Counted from the first letter of the stretch, positions 48,701 through 60,752 are shown. The stretch is DNA of 64,000 nt from Echinococcus granulosus (GCF_000524195.1 NW_020170416.1:212910-276909), one strand, 5' to 3'. A program made the numbers and translations. The notes: generated from the sequence alone by a model not told the origin.

Positions 48701-50783
48701 GTTGTTTAAACAGCAAACCTCGGTTGGCATGATTAATTTTTGCCTTTCTCCCAACAGATCGGTTAAAGCTGGTAAACGGTGGCGCCAATACCATCGCACT
48801 TGACGCAATCTCAACGGAGACGATGATGGCGCCAGGTGAAGGGGAGGCGGTGGTGGAGACAGAAAGTGTAGAAGGAGGTGCTGCGACGCTGCCTGGAGTG
48901 GAATGTCGGGTGGAGTCGGAGGCGCAAAGACGCGAGGAGAATAGTGCGTTGGATAGTAAACCACGATGCAGCCATCTAGTACACTGTCCTTTCTTTCCCC
49001 TGGTGAGTTTTTGATAATTTTCTCTTTAATTCATTCGGCATGCTGTGTGTCTCATCAACTTTTTTCTTTGACTATGCATTCGGATGCCCGGTTTTTCTAT
49101 TCCTTCTCTATGCATCTGCCCTTTCATCCTTCCATCCATCTCATCCATCCCTCCTGTATCTATCCATCCGTTCCTTGTGTATCTACTCATTTCTATGCCA
49201 TTCATTTTTCCTCATGTTTTCGTGTGTCTTAGTTACAACATACTGATTCCCTCTGCTCATTTCATTGATTAGCAAGTTGCAGTTTCTTAATTTTACTATC
49301 TGACTGCTCATTTCCACCTCAGCTGGTCAGTTATTTGCTCATTTCTGAATAGTTGATCCATGCTTTTGTTATTCCCTACCTATTCATTATTTCCTTCATC
49401 TAGTCGATTATCCATAGTGTATCCATTCCTTTACAATGGATGCATTTGTTACAGCTCTCTCTGTTCATTCTCAACTAGTTTTTTGTTTTAAGATAGTCTC
49501 GGAGGGCATCATCACACCAAATAAGCATGAATATGTCCTTTTTGATTTTGAAAATACCTGTAGTTTTTGTTTTTCTCTCCTCAAAACGAAATAAAGGATG
49601 ATTGCTGTGATATTCCACCCAGATGTCCCCAGACTTTTAATTTTGAGGTTTTCCTTTTAATAAAATGTCACATTTGTCCTTTATGTGTATATACCTTACC
49701 TTGATCCATCTATTCGTCGCTCCACACTTTGAAGAACCAAACGATACGTCTATTCTGACTGTCCATTCTATTGTCTTCTTCGGAGGCTTACACGATTAGT
49801 TTCATTTCTGTTTCTCCCCTCACTAAAGCTACTTTTTTATGTTGTCTCACAGGAGAAGTACGAGGGTTGGTGGTTGTATCTAGTGGATCGGAAGATGCGA
49901 CAACTAGTGACCAAGCCCGTTTACCTCAATTCGCTGGAAACCGAAGAGGAGGTGAGATCTTGCCGTTCCATCTCCGCCTATCATCTCTGCCACTCGTCCA
50001 TGCTCCTTGTATCCACCCTTCCTCTAGTTCATCTTAATTTCATCCATCTGCCTATGAGCTGCTGTGTCATGCCTTTTCCCACTTCCCACTTTCGCCTTAT
50101 CAACTCCTTTTTGCACCGTTTGTAGCTGAGCCTAAAGTTTGTAGCGCCATCCTTCCCCGGCAGTTACCTCTACACCCTCTGTGTTCGTTCCGACAGCTAT
50201 GTGGACCTGGACTTCTCCGAAAATGTTCCGGTACGTACAAGTTTTACAAATTCTTTACATCGTACGTAATTGGATCTAGTTGTGATTTTTGCGTTTAGAT
50301 TATCCTTTTTACGGTTGAATTTATTCTTTGTTGGGGTCGTTTTAGTTTGTACTCCATTGTCTACTTTCTTCCTATCTATCCCTCTATCCATCCACCGGTT
50401 TGTCTTTCTGTCCATGTCTAGCATCTCTCTAGTGAATCCATTTTCCTTAATGGTGTCAAAATGTTAAGCAGCTTTTAAATAGATGCTCACGTTTGTTCGT
50501 ATATTACTTTTATCCGAATTTTCGACCAAGTTGGTAAACTTGTACTTCAAGTGGCTTTTATTTTGTCACCGTCGAACTACTTTAGTTCACAGTGGCGGCT
50601 TTGCCAGAGCATGTGTTGAAGAGTCTCAAGGAGGCGGAAGCACGCAACCTGGAAAGCGGTTTATCTTCCTCCGACGAAGACGAGGACGAGGAGGAGGAAG
50701 ATGGCGAAGATGAAGAAGGCTATGAGGAGGAGGAAGAGGAGGTAAAAAGCGAGGCGGTAGAGTTTGTCACTCAGCGATGTTGA
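42701..50783 (+). CDS. SEC63: SEC63, J-domain component of the ER protein translocon
   Basis: Fifteen exons join in phase (844 aa; human 760): 42701-42930, 42967-43081, 43126-43238, 43284-43345, 43425-43534, 43612-43815, 43900-44032, 44961-45050, 46711-46874, 47506-47931, 48104-48344, 48758-49002, 49853-49951, 50126-50230 and 50586-50783. Exons 1-2 give two membrane helices. Exons 3-4 give a lumenal DnaJ domain with the HPD motif (VHHPDRGGDEQKF) followed by KNWQEYGNSDGPG. Exon 5 adds the third helix. Exons 6-14 form the cytosolic Brl/Sec63 domain (CRPSDNVELP, QCPRLLEEMINSL, ENCMHLTSL, PLLQLPHI, VVLDDEDPS, WWLYLVDRK, GSYLYTLCVRSDSYVDLD). The tail is acidic. Known role: recruits lumenal BiP to the SEC61 channel with SEC62. 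A Gly/Lys/Arg-rich insert in exon 11 (QRGKGGKSGRGGKGGKGR) explains part of the extra length. The 84-nt intron 43816-43899 has no stop and reads through in frame. Confidence 0.95.
44072..44077 (-). terminator. Polyadenylation signal for the nested antisense gene
   Basis: AATAAA on the minus strand about 57 nt past the stop codon of the candidate nested gene (44134). The spacing is typical for a short 3'UTR and supports that gene model. Confidence 0.4.
44134..44588 (-). CDS. Candidate two-exon gene nested antisense in SEC63 intron 7, unknown function
   Basis: Exon 1 runs 44588-44390 and ends in a GTAAAT donor; exon 2 runs 44180-44134 after a TTTAAACAG acceptor and ends with TGA. They join in phase to an 81-aa protein beginning MSDTSNNYTFDQG, containing KDWPKVIRFYGKRDISDG and ending with a Pro/Tyr-rich tail (PQKRPIYAPENSYG). 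An AATAAA lies about 57 nt downstream. The frame is also open upstream to 44762, so the start could be earlier. The composition (Pro/Tyr/Gly tail, small size) would suit a ciliary microtubule-associated peptide, but that is only a guess; I recognise no family. Confidence 0.45.
49110..49170. repeat. Short TCCA repeat patch
   Basis: A handful of TCCA units in a SEC63 intron, similar to the longer arrays elsewhere in the window. Confidence 0.7.
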
Positions 50784-51365
50784 CTAATCAGGACATTTGT
50801 GTTGCTGCTGTGTTTGTGACGACAGACTGTGTGTACAGTTTGTTGTTTTGTTTCCACACCCTTGATGGCCTATGAAATGCTTTTGATAAAAAAGGGCGTT
50901 TTTTGTGCACCTTGTAGCTGGATCCAACTAAATCACTCTTGTGCTCATTTCGATTTTGCTGTCAGCGGGCTCAGACTTGGTGCAGCTTGGGTTAATTTTA
51001 CCCAAAAGTTAATTGCATTTCTGAATTTTAGGGTGTTGGTTTTTTGATATCCGTTGAAGAAAGTACTTGCCGTTCTGATTTGATATTTTTTGAGTAGATA
51101 TTTGACTACATGAGCTCTTAACACTCTTCAGTTAGTACTTCCATTTGGATCATTCTCTCAAGCTGGTATGTTGCGGGCTAGTGACGCTGATCCAAGAGGA
51201 CAGCTTTTCTGGTTTCTTTGGTCAGTTATCAAACCTTAAACATCGCAGGAGGGAAGCATCTGTTTCCGGTGGCTCACCACGGAAGGAAGAAACATCATTT
51301 TTACGTTCTGTATAGCGTCTGTTGGGGTGAAATCCGTTTCAAAGAATCGAAAAGTGTATCTTTGA

Positions 51366-51747
51366 CGCGGTTCGCTCAACGGAGGACGCGGTGATAAGCG
51401 ATTCCGCCCTCCTTGCAGTTCAAAGTCTGGAACGACTGCGGGGAGCTCCGAGCTATATGGGCTCTTCAGTCTCTACATCTGGCACCTCCAACCTGACAAC
51501 ACAACCTTCAGGAGGTGGTTAAAGCTTCTTGGCTTTTATACATGACTTCAGGCAGGACACGCAATGCTGCATCACCAATACAGTCTTTTGGAAGCACAAA
51601 GGGGGCATCTATTGGCAAAAAAAGAAACAGAAAGGGCAGTAATTTTTGACATGACAGGGTTTAATGCTGACTGCCTCCAGCGCTTCCTGCCCCAGATCCT
51701 GCGATTCATCCGGAAAGTCGATTGGTACAACTTTGGCTCGGAGTTAA
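51366..51747 (+). pseudogene. CRAL-TRIO (SEC14-like) fragment with in-frame stop
   Basis: One continuous frame reads DNTTFRRWLKLLGFYT, then TGA at 51543-51545, then QAGHAMLHHQYSLLEAQRG and ERAVIFDMTGFNADCLQRFL, ending before a GTAAGT donor at 51748. The order resembles the start of a SEC14-type lipid-binding module: a helical N-terminal segment, then the CRAL-TRIO strand vifDmtG with the following helix. Alternative frames across the same bases are also open, including one that would use a 36-nt intron (51507-51542 region) and encode a Ser/Gly-rich basic tail. I favour a decayed SEC14-like copy, but a genuine terminal exon in another frame cannot be excluded. Confidence 0.4.
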
Positions 51748-51923
51748 GTAAGTCGATGTTTGAGAGTTAATGAACATCAACGCCAAAGACTCGGTGTCAT
51801 ATATTTCCTGGTAAACTTGCTTTCCCGTTTCCGAGTCTAAAGAAAGTGGCCTACGAAGGCTTATTTCAAAAGAAACGTTTTACAGTCGCCTGAGACTGCA
51901 TCTGAGCAAATGTAGCCTCCCAC

Positions 51924-52109
51924 CCCGAGACTTCCCTGAAAACAAAAGGAGACATAATACTCGAGCAGAAAGTATGTATTCAATACACAGAGGGACCTGC
52001 AGCTACTGGCTTGATTCGGGGACCAGTTCACTTGACGAGGGTACAGTATTTAGGACACAAAATGACCACCTACGAAAATCGCGAGTTAAACAAACAGCGC
52101 ATTGCATGG
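51924..52109 (+). repeat. Dispersed repeat, copy R1
   Basis: Starts with CCCGAGACTTCCCTGAAAAC and shares ordered blocks with 52779-52924 and 54472-54661 (CTGAAGACGAAAG, ACTCGGGCAGAA, GGGTACAATGG-like, CGAGAGTTAAAC). It is about 190 bp long, diverged, and has no obvious terminal repeats. Confidence 0.65.
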
Positions 52110-52667
52110 TCCCTCTCCCATTTTGAGAGTCGACCTTGGTGCTCCCCAAGGTCAACTTCCCGTGTCAGCTATCACAACGCCGTCGGTGCTGAAAGGAATC
52201 ACCAACCATGTCAGTCGTAAAATTTTCATGCAACTGGGAAGATAACTGACTGTTTGGAAACTGCATTAAGGGGATGAGTGAATGTTCTGCCTAGCCGTAG
52301 GAACACTGGCCTAAAAGAGCAGAGCCATGTAACAAAGAAGGAGGTTTAGTGCAGTCCCATGGGAGTGTAGGGTTTCTATGTCTATTCCTCCTTGCCACTT
52401 TGTTCTCACCTCAGCGCTGTCCAGCCATGTCTCTCTAAGTTCTATTCAGCTTGTAGAGAGGTGGAGAGATGGTGAGATGACATAATTGACATCTTTATGT
52501 AGGAAAGGCAGACAGCTCCATAACAAACTTCCCCAGATGGTTCGAGGCTAGTACCGCTTTATTTGTTAATGGCTTTCCTACAGACAACGGGAGTGGGGTA
52601 GTCGCCGAAGGTAGACGTCATTTTCAGGCCTTCTGTTAGGGGTCGTCACTGATTCTCCCATCCACAG

Positions 52668-52796
52668 CCTACCCGCTTCTTCCGTCCTGCTATGGTCTAC
52701 CACCCATCAGGCAAAATCAGCATAGATATCCTTCAAGATCGAGTTGGCCTTCCGCTGCCACTAATGCAGCGCATTGGCACTTCTCTGAAGACGAAA
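52668..52796 (+). pseudogene. Ubiquitin-conjugating enzyme (UBC)-like exon lacking the catalytic cysteine
   Basis: After a good acceptor (CATCCACAG) the frame reads PTRFFRPAMVYHPSGKISID, then ILQDRVGLPLPLMQRIGTSL. This follows the E2 core pattern PP-x-x-x-F-x-x-x-x-x-HPN-x-x-x-G-x-ICLDIL. The HPN asparagine is Ser and the catalytic Cys position in G-K-I-C-L-D-I-L is Ser here. The frame then runs into repeat copy R2. No other E2 exons are visible nearby. It is probably a relic captured next to a repeat; an inactive UEV-like protein is a less likely alternative. Confidence 0.45.
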
Positions 52797-52924
52797 GAAG
52801 GCGTAGGCTATGTATTGTCGACGCATAGTTGGGCTTGGGGCCAGCCTATCCAGCGAAGGTACAATGGCCAAGACACAAAGCGGCCCTTCATCAAAACCGA
52901 GAGTTAAACGTCCAACGTATTACA
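52779..52924 (+). repeat. Dispersed repeat, copy R2
   Basis: Shares CTGAAGACGAAAGAAG at its start, GGCCAGCCTATCCAGCGAAG in the middle and AAAACCGAGAGTTAAACG near the end with the copies at 51924 and 54472. It is shorter than R3 because the early middle part is missing. Confidence 0.7.
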
Positions 52925-53689
52925 CAAATTCTCCAAATCTGGTGCTTTCGATGGACACTAGTAAGCAATTGCCAAGTCTCCCTTTCGTCAATTTTGCTGG
53001 ACTATTGTGTACTTTCAGAATCAAAATCATAAAATGTTACCAATATGGAACAAAAAAAGTGGGCATTTGGCCATTGCATGCTCACAGATGCAAAATTTGT
53101 CTACTGACCGCGATCGTTCATCACGGCCGCGTAATTACTGACCTGGAATCCACATTCACCGCCTCTGGGGGAGTTTCCTTACACCCGCACGCAAGAATTT
53201 TATAGCCTACGCTGGGCTAGAGTCAACTCATCCATTGCTGACCCAATGCGTGACTTTAACTGTCAAGCAGGTCTAGCGCATCGGTGCCGTTGGTGCTTGA
53301 TTAAGCCTCTGGAAGGCTGAATTAAAGAGTTCACCATTGAACTACAACAAAGGTGATGCCTGCATGGGTAACGGTAGTGTTGATCATTTTTTTTTCCTTT
53401 CCTTGGGATGAAGCGCATTTAAACATTCCGTAGGGGGTTCGCGATGTAAGGATTAGTAAATACCGAAGTCGCAGCTCAGAGTTTTAATGGCTTTTATGCC
53501 ATTATGACATAGATCAGATTTTAGGGGGAAAGTATTTACAGATAGTTACTTTTTATCAACTTCGCAATCGAATAAATCCGCAGAAAAGGGTGTTTTTTAC
53601 TTGCATAACCTCGTCTATTTTGGCAGCATTCAGGTCAGGAACTAGCGCAGCAGTAACCAAGTTAAACTTAAAAATCCGCAGATTTACTT

Positions 53690-53860
53690 TGCTGGGGGGC
53701 GGATTTTGCGCACCCGACCTCGCCAGCTCATCGTCCAGGCGGGTGGGGGGTGCTGTGATAGAGACGACCCTGCCACCACCCCTCCCCCTCTGGCCTCTTG
53801 GCGCCGAGGTCATACGCGCTTGGGAGGGTATATAAACGAACGACGCTGAGACGATGCGTT
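53690..53860 (+). promoter_or_regulatory. GC-rich, CpG-containing promoter-like patch with TATA box
   Basis: A sharply GC-rich island (about 53695-53830) in otherwise AT-rich DNA ends in TATATAAA at 53829-53836. An ATG follows at 53854 and another at 53866. The layout resembles a classic TATA promoter, but I cannot identify a gene driven by it. A minus-strand frame through the same island (53811-53680, with an RGQRGRGGGR stretch and a GTAAAT donor) could instead be the first exon of a leftward gene, making the island bidirectional. Confidence 0.4.
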
Positions 53861-54471
53861 TAGTCATGGTCCGCGCGGTGTGCATCCAGGGGCTCGTTTA
53901 CTCGAATTGGTCTGCGTGGGGCACTAATTCGAGTCAACAGGGTCGTTGCTGCGCACATTTAACGCCTCTTTTATCTCATTTATTTCATATTTTTTGCACC
54001 ACTTATGCATCCATTTTGCAGACAGTAGACTCGTTACTATTTCACGCTTTAATATGCCATATAAATATTCACCTGTAGCACATTATACACGAGTTTGGAA
54101 GTTTGGATTCCTCATAACTGACTGTGGTTTGGATTCCACTCATTTAGACATCTCAGCCGTGAAAATTGGTAATTATAACAATAGTCATTGCCTTTTACAG
54201 CTCGTATAGATACAACTTATTTACCAACCCATGACGTCCCTACTTTCTAACTTTGTTATTTTATGATAATTGTTTTGACCAAATCGTTAAATGCACAGCT
54301 CGATTAAGTTTAAACACCCCATTTTCGCGGTTATCAAACAGCACAATCTTAAATGGAGTGAAAACATATTCAGGTTGTGGCGACCGTTATTGCTCTGGAA
54401 CCTCGGCGGTCAACTTGGTAAGTTGCATATATGTTTACAAAATGTATGCACTGCTGTTATTACGTAGCGTC

Positions 54472-54661
54472 CCGAGACTCCCTGAAGACGAAAGAAGACA
54501 CAATACTCGGGCAGAACACATATATATTCAGCACGGAGAAGGTGTCTGGGCTATTGGCATGGTCCAAAAGGCCAGCCTACCCAGCGAGGTACAAGGGGGC
54601 TAAATCAAAGTTCAAAAGTGGCTCCTCACCAGAACCGAGGGATAAACCGCTATCGTATTAC
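54472..54661 (+). repeat. Dispersed repeat, copy R3
   Basis: The best preserved copy, about 190 bp, from CCCGAGACTCCCTGAAGACG to a terminal CGTATTAC. It includes AGGCCAGCCTACCCAGCGAG and AGAACCGAGGGATAAACCGC, which align with R1 and R2. Confidence 0.7.
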
Positions 54662-57574
54662 AATTATAAGGCTACTTATTAAAAGTCGAATACCTCATTT
54701 GACAGTCAGTGGCTCATGAACAGCTGACCAGCCTATAGTTACCCTTTAGCTAGCCTGTAATGGAAATGTCTAGACTATCAACTTCAACGCGCTACTTCTC
54801 CAATCTTTGTGATATTCAGCTGCTACATCGTATTGCCAAATCGTTCCCGTCAGGTTATTTTCGTTAGGGGGAATTCATCGGCCACTACAATCATTTGTTT
54901 AGCACAGTGCCACATAATTAACAACTAAACTTTAGTGTTAAAGAAGCCTAGTTTTGTGCATAGCACTTTAAATTTTAGTCCGATTTCTATTTTTTCATTT
55001 AATCACGTGCGGTTTCAATTTCCTATCTAACAAGAAGGTGAAAATGATTTCTGGCTTAAACAACTTTGCTGTGTATTTGTGTAATAACTGCCTAACATTT
55101 AGCATTTTTGCTGCAAGTTTGACAAGTTAGGTGAGAAGATTACGAGCACTTGTTTTACTGTACAAGTGGGGGCGTCCTAGGCTGAATGCCACATATAACC
55201 ACTTTTTAAAATCGCAATTATCTAGCTTGATGTAAATGGATATACCCTCAATCTCAAGTTGATGTGAGCTCTCATAATTTTTCAGCCATAGTTTTTTTCA
55301 TAGATTCACGAGTTTAAACCGGGAAAGACATTAAGCTTGTAGTGTTTCTTTCCTCATTTTTTTAAAGACATACTTTTTGTTCAGAGACAGCTTGTTCCAA
55401 CTGGCGCATTAACAAATGGCATATGTCAAAAAATGCTTGTTGCTCAACTCTAACTCCGACCCCGATAAAGCAAGTCTACGCAGCTCAATCGCGAGTTCAA
55501 TTGCCTCTTCTGCCACCATCCAATTGCCTCTTCCAACCCCTCAGTCTGTTCACATTGGAGTCAAATGTCCCGTTACTGGGGTTGAAGTATGTCTTAAAAG
55601 ATACCTATGAACACGTAGTTACTAAATTAGTCACTTTTTATTATGAACAGTCAAATTTTTTGCACAAGGGATTACTACACGGTCACATCATAGTAGTGTT
55701 TTGGCGATTATATTACAAAGTGGCTACAATTTTTGCACAATTTTTTTTAATTTTGATGCTTAATCAGTAGAAATGTAGGCAATTTTTCCGATAAAAGTTT
55801 ATAAGAGTGAATATACATCTACAATTTGCTATGCTTTCAGTCGGCATAAATAAGTTATTCAGTTTGTTTCTCTCAAAATTTTTTGATGCTGAAAATTGGA
55901 CATGCAAACCACCTTGGTATCGTCAAAATAGCTGACACATTTACAACAATAATCTCTCAGACGATTTATTTGGATCAAACATCTGACAATAAATTATAGT
56001 CTAATATGGTTTGAGTAAAGAGGGTTCTCATGCGAATTAGCTGCAACAAAACTGGTGCAAATGACTACGTTTGGGTTGGCGAGATTGCACTTCTTCATTT
56101 TTCCTGTCTAACATATTACTCATTTTGTGATAAGAAATGTGATGCAGCTTAGGGTAATGCTTTACACTTAAAGTCAAATCAGAACCAGTGTTGATCAGAG
56201 AAAAGTAAGCTTTCACTAAGTAAAGTCCGGATCGGTTTTTCCCACACGCGCCTTTTCGTGCATTGGTACATGCGTCTTGAATTTTTCAGCTCCCAGAAAG
56301 CGTCAGTATTGAAAAATTTTGGAATCACAGCTTAGTAAGGGGTCTGTGTTTAAGTTTGGGGGTTGCAAATCCTTGCAAACTACTGTTTTCACCACTTTAA
56401 TTAAAGTTTGACCTCTTCTATAACTTCATAACGGATATTAAGGCAAAAGGCTAGGATTTGGCGCTTAATTGCCTTTTTTTGGTGGAAATTATCAGTACGG
56501 ACTGGTCAAGGATGGGGTATTTTATAACATTGTAATATTTGACCGTCTTTTATACGTTTCCATTATTCAAATGCCTCACTTCTCACTGGCTGGATATCCC
56601 AAAATATGCTTAGTGGTGTAAATTTGGTGCTTTTGTTTCTCTGAGTCGTCATTAACCACCAGCTGGTCTTTGCATATTTTGATTTTGATGGATGCCTGTC
56701 ATCTAAATTAGCAGTGCTTGACATGACACAGAACATATGCGCCAGTTTTTGATAATGGAACACATCTGCAAGTTTATAATGTGTACAGTGTCGCCACGAT
56801 AGCATCCTTTAATAAAAAAGGAAAACTCAAATGCCAGTTTGAGTTGAACGCCTCCGCTCAGTTTTTTTTACATGTCAGGCAGCGGTAATAAACAATTACA
56901 GTAGTATTTTTCTTTAGGGGGCAGGCAATTATGTGGGTGACTTTCGTTTTTGGGGGTGTGATCACTTACCGTCGACACAGATAGCATCATCACTCTGACC
57001 TCTTCCTCATGTTGAGGCGCTGGTGGTGGTGGCGGTGGCAGAGTCAGCAGAAGCATGGTTCTCAACAGGGGCATTTGCTCACCTGCACGCACACAAACAC
57101 ACACCAGAAGCGCGTTTACATGCATGCGTAAGCGGGTTGGTTTGGTGGATAGTTAGCCAACACAGTCTACTGCTAGATGTCATCATGAAGGATTGATTTA
57201 GAGCTGCGTAGTCGCACAAACACACGCTATCATGGAGAGAAAGAAAGAAGGAGATAGCATATGTGCATGTGATTGAGTGCGTGAATGAGTGATCGAATGA
57301 GTGATATCGGTAGAAATGAGATATGATGCCATTTCTACAGTCACAGGGCATTTATCTTTCGCAATAGTTACACCATAACGATTCTACAACTTGAAGACGT
57401 TTGCGTTGAGAAGGAAACTAGATCGAACGTAAAGTTTTGGCAGAACTCCAAAAGTTTGCGCCACCAAAGTGACAAATTTAAATGCTTAGACCAACCTGAT
57501 ACAGCTGGTAATCAAAAACTGATGAGAGATACATGTTGGAAGTTAACAATTCTGGCCTTAGGCAAACAAGTCGC

Positions 57575-57596
57575 AGCGTCACATATGAGTGACGCT
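57575..57596. repeat. Imperfect copy of the CGTCAC/GTGACG palindrome
   Basis: AGCGTCAC, a 6-nt centre, then GTGACGCT. The bases after it (GGTAGTAAAC) match those flanking the inverted copy at 60753-60772 (GGTGGTGAAC on the minus strand). Confidence 0.7.
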
Positions 57597-60500
57597 GGTA
57601 GTAAACGTGTAACTATAAATGAAATTTGTGTCTTCCACCATGCAGAAGTGTCTATGATGACGTGGTGCACCCTAAAGTATGTGTCTTCTAACTTATTTAT
57701 TTTTCTTTCAAGCATTACTTTTAATCTAAATTTTTTAAGGGATGAATACTACTTGAAGGACGACTTGGAAACAGTGTCGAATTTGATAATGACAACCGAA
57801 AGGGATCTAGATTTGTTAGTTTCTGCCGTTATCCATGTTGTTTTTGAATTGCGGCACCTTCCTACTTGTAAACACTGAGGCATCTTGGAGACGATGAGGC
57901 ATTTGCGTGGACTATTTTTGTCCACGCCCCACCTCAATTAGCCCCTCACTCAGAAGTTCTTCAAAGATAACATTCCCATGAGGGTTTCCCTGTCACCTCC
58001 TTTAAGTGGAGGCTCATTAGGAGGTAGTTAATTATCAATACACGAGACCCTTTACTAGAGAGGAGTCGCATAATCTATGCACACGTGTGAAGTTGTCAAA
58101 AAATGGTGAATTTTAATGGCTTCAAAAGAAGTCGCTCATAATTTTTGAAATCCTGAGATCAGGTTTATATACAAACGCTGAATGAAAACTGCTTTTCCTA
58201 TTTTAAAGTAATGACTTTCTCTAGTCAGCACTCTGAGGCATGGCATCATCCAATACTCACGAAATACCAACGAGAAGACCACCGTATCACCTTTCTTGGC
58301 TTTTAACCTTCTGGATGATGGGTAGGCATTTGATCCACAACTGGGCATCAGGAATGTCCAAGTACAGGCGTTATTTAACCGTGCCTATTAAACCGCTTCT
58401 TTGTCAGAAATTTTTTAGGCACTTACTTAAACAACGACTTTCATTTGACACATCTGGTCCGACAAGCCACTGCTTAAGGTTGGAAATTGCGGTCCCGCAG
58501 TAAACCGATCCCTATATCAGAAAGTAAGAAGGGACCACCTCTCCGTCACCTGCCCCTCCCCACTCAGATAAGAATAAAGCACTTGATGTCAGACAATAAA
58601 ATGATTCAAAATTCACTCAAGTTGCGTGTCTGAGTCGGTGTGACTTTTTGGGGCTCCGTTAGCGTCTGACCTGACAGTTGAATTTATTCTTTACCGATGC
58701 AATATATCAAGCAGAGCGTAGAGACAGAAGTCCAGGTTGTAGATTTGCATAAATTTTGTGGTAGATTCAGAGTTTATAAAAACTTGCCTACAAATACTCA
58801 ACTCATCCATTTTCGCAAAATTGGTAATCCACTGAGTGTCACTTGTCAAAACAATGAGTTTACGAATGTGCAATCGCTGTCAGGCATTGAGATGGCGCCA
58901 GCCCAGATCACGGCATGGCAGCAGCGATGGCAGTGGTTATTTTCCATCCCGAATACGCTTGTATTACCACGTGGTGGTGATTGCAAAGTGCGATGTTGGC
59001 GTAGCACCTAACAACATTATGCTAATTTGTCTACCTGCCGCCCTATACTCTGGCAAATCCACAGAATGCACAGCTAAGGCCTTTGTTGTTGTCATCGCTA
59101 TCATCACTAGTTGTTGCTTCTTTTGTTCTCGTGGTTAAAATTTGCAGTAAGTTCAACATCAAAAGAAGAAACAGGCGCAATTGTGCATTCCATGTAAATG
59201 AATGACCAAACCACGGGTGACTCGGTAGCAGTGGCAATGGATACTAAAGGGGAAAAGTTTGTCACCTAAATATTTGTTGCAAGAAGTAGGGTAATCGGAT
59301 TATCCCCTGAAAGGCCAGCACACAGAGCTGGAGAATGATACGTAAGCGAGTCCGTCATGTTGTAAAATGTCGTCTTCAGCCTTCTCCACGCTGTCACCGT
59401 AGTGCCATTTGAAGGAACTGCGAGTGTGGAAAGGACGCAATTCAACGGTGGTTGAGTGGCTTGTAGACTTGAATAAGTTTATCTACAAACCACATTGAAG
59501 AGAATCTTGGATATATGGGGGTTCGGCCTCAATTTATACCCTTTGTATTTTGCATGACCTGAAACAATTTTACGGTTTTCGATGCGTCTTGAAAAGTACT
59601 CTTGTTTGTATGTACTATAAAGCATGGGTATTCGGCAGCATCCCCCCCCCCCTTTGCTTTCAAGGCAATTTAACATCTCTTAAACTGTCATTTGAACCGG
59701 ATGAATGTAGTTCTACCTTGTCACTCTTACAAATCCACCTTCATTCAGAATCAAGGCTAAGAAAACCTCATCGTTGCTGTGTAAATTGTTAACTAGCTGC
59801 TCAGTGGTTACCTCCATCCGTCTGCAGGCCTAATTACGAGAGGGACTAAGGCAGGCTCGCTGACATTGTCTTTCTTTTGGGAAAAGTACTGAAGGAATAG
59901 GTGAAAGCTGGAAAGTGTTTTTTAGGACGGCGTTATTATAACGACTCAGCTGAACTCTTTACCTTATCTCCGAGTAAAACTGTCATCTTTTTAAGGACAA
60001 AAAAGCACAAAATCTTTCACTTTTGTCAAGCAGGAGAGAGGATGCCCTTTGTCAAGAAGAAAGTGGAAGGATGAGAGGGTTGAGCGGACCACTCCCAGTT
60101 GCATCATAGAGCAGTTTCGTGGAATTTATCCACATGATCTTAGTACTCTTTGAAAAAAGAAGGGATATATTTTTGAGTTTTTTTTTTGAAAATTACTTTT
60201 TAACTTACCCGTGAGTTCAACGAGAAATTGCACCCTCATTGTTTAGTCAGGAGGTGGTTTGATTTGAAAATTACCCGAGGCCATTATGCAAACAATCTAT
60301 GAGGAACGAACATGGAGCGAGGACGATGTATTGACCAGGAGAACCGCCTAAAATTATTTCTTACAAAAGTAATAAATCACAATAGTTTAAAAAATTGTCT
60401 GCAAAGGTAGACTTTTTTATTCAAGATGCTTGGAATAGCTGGCAACTCATCTTATAATAATCGTGAGAGATTACCATGACAAAATCAGACCACAAATGAA

Positions 60501-60752
60501 GGCAATATTACATTTATTTGATAGTTGTGCATTATAAAATCGGTTAGAGAAAAAAATGTATCTTTCGCGAAAAAAGGGAATGGTTAAATTTGCACAGGCA
60601 GACCTTCTCTACTGATTTCTTGGCTCTCAATTCATTTAGTCATAAATAAATAATCCACTATTATATTAGTTTTAAATTGTGATATTATAAAGTAAGAGAC
60701 TTTCGCTTACCTTTGCAGCAAAAAGTTTGTGAGTATTAACAAGTTCACCACC

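Noticed and set aside
57456..57878. 140-codon plus-strand frame overlapping a palindrome copy
   Set aside because: No domain, no signal or splice logic, and it contains the repeat motif; likely chance.
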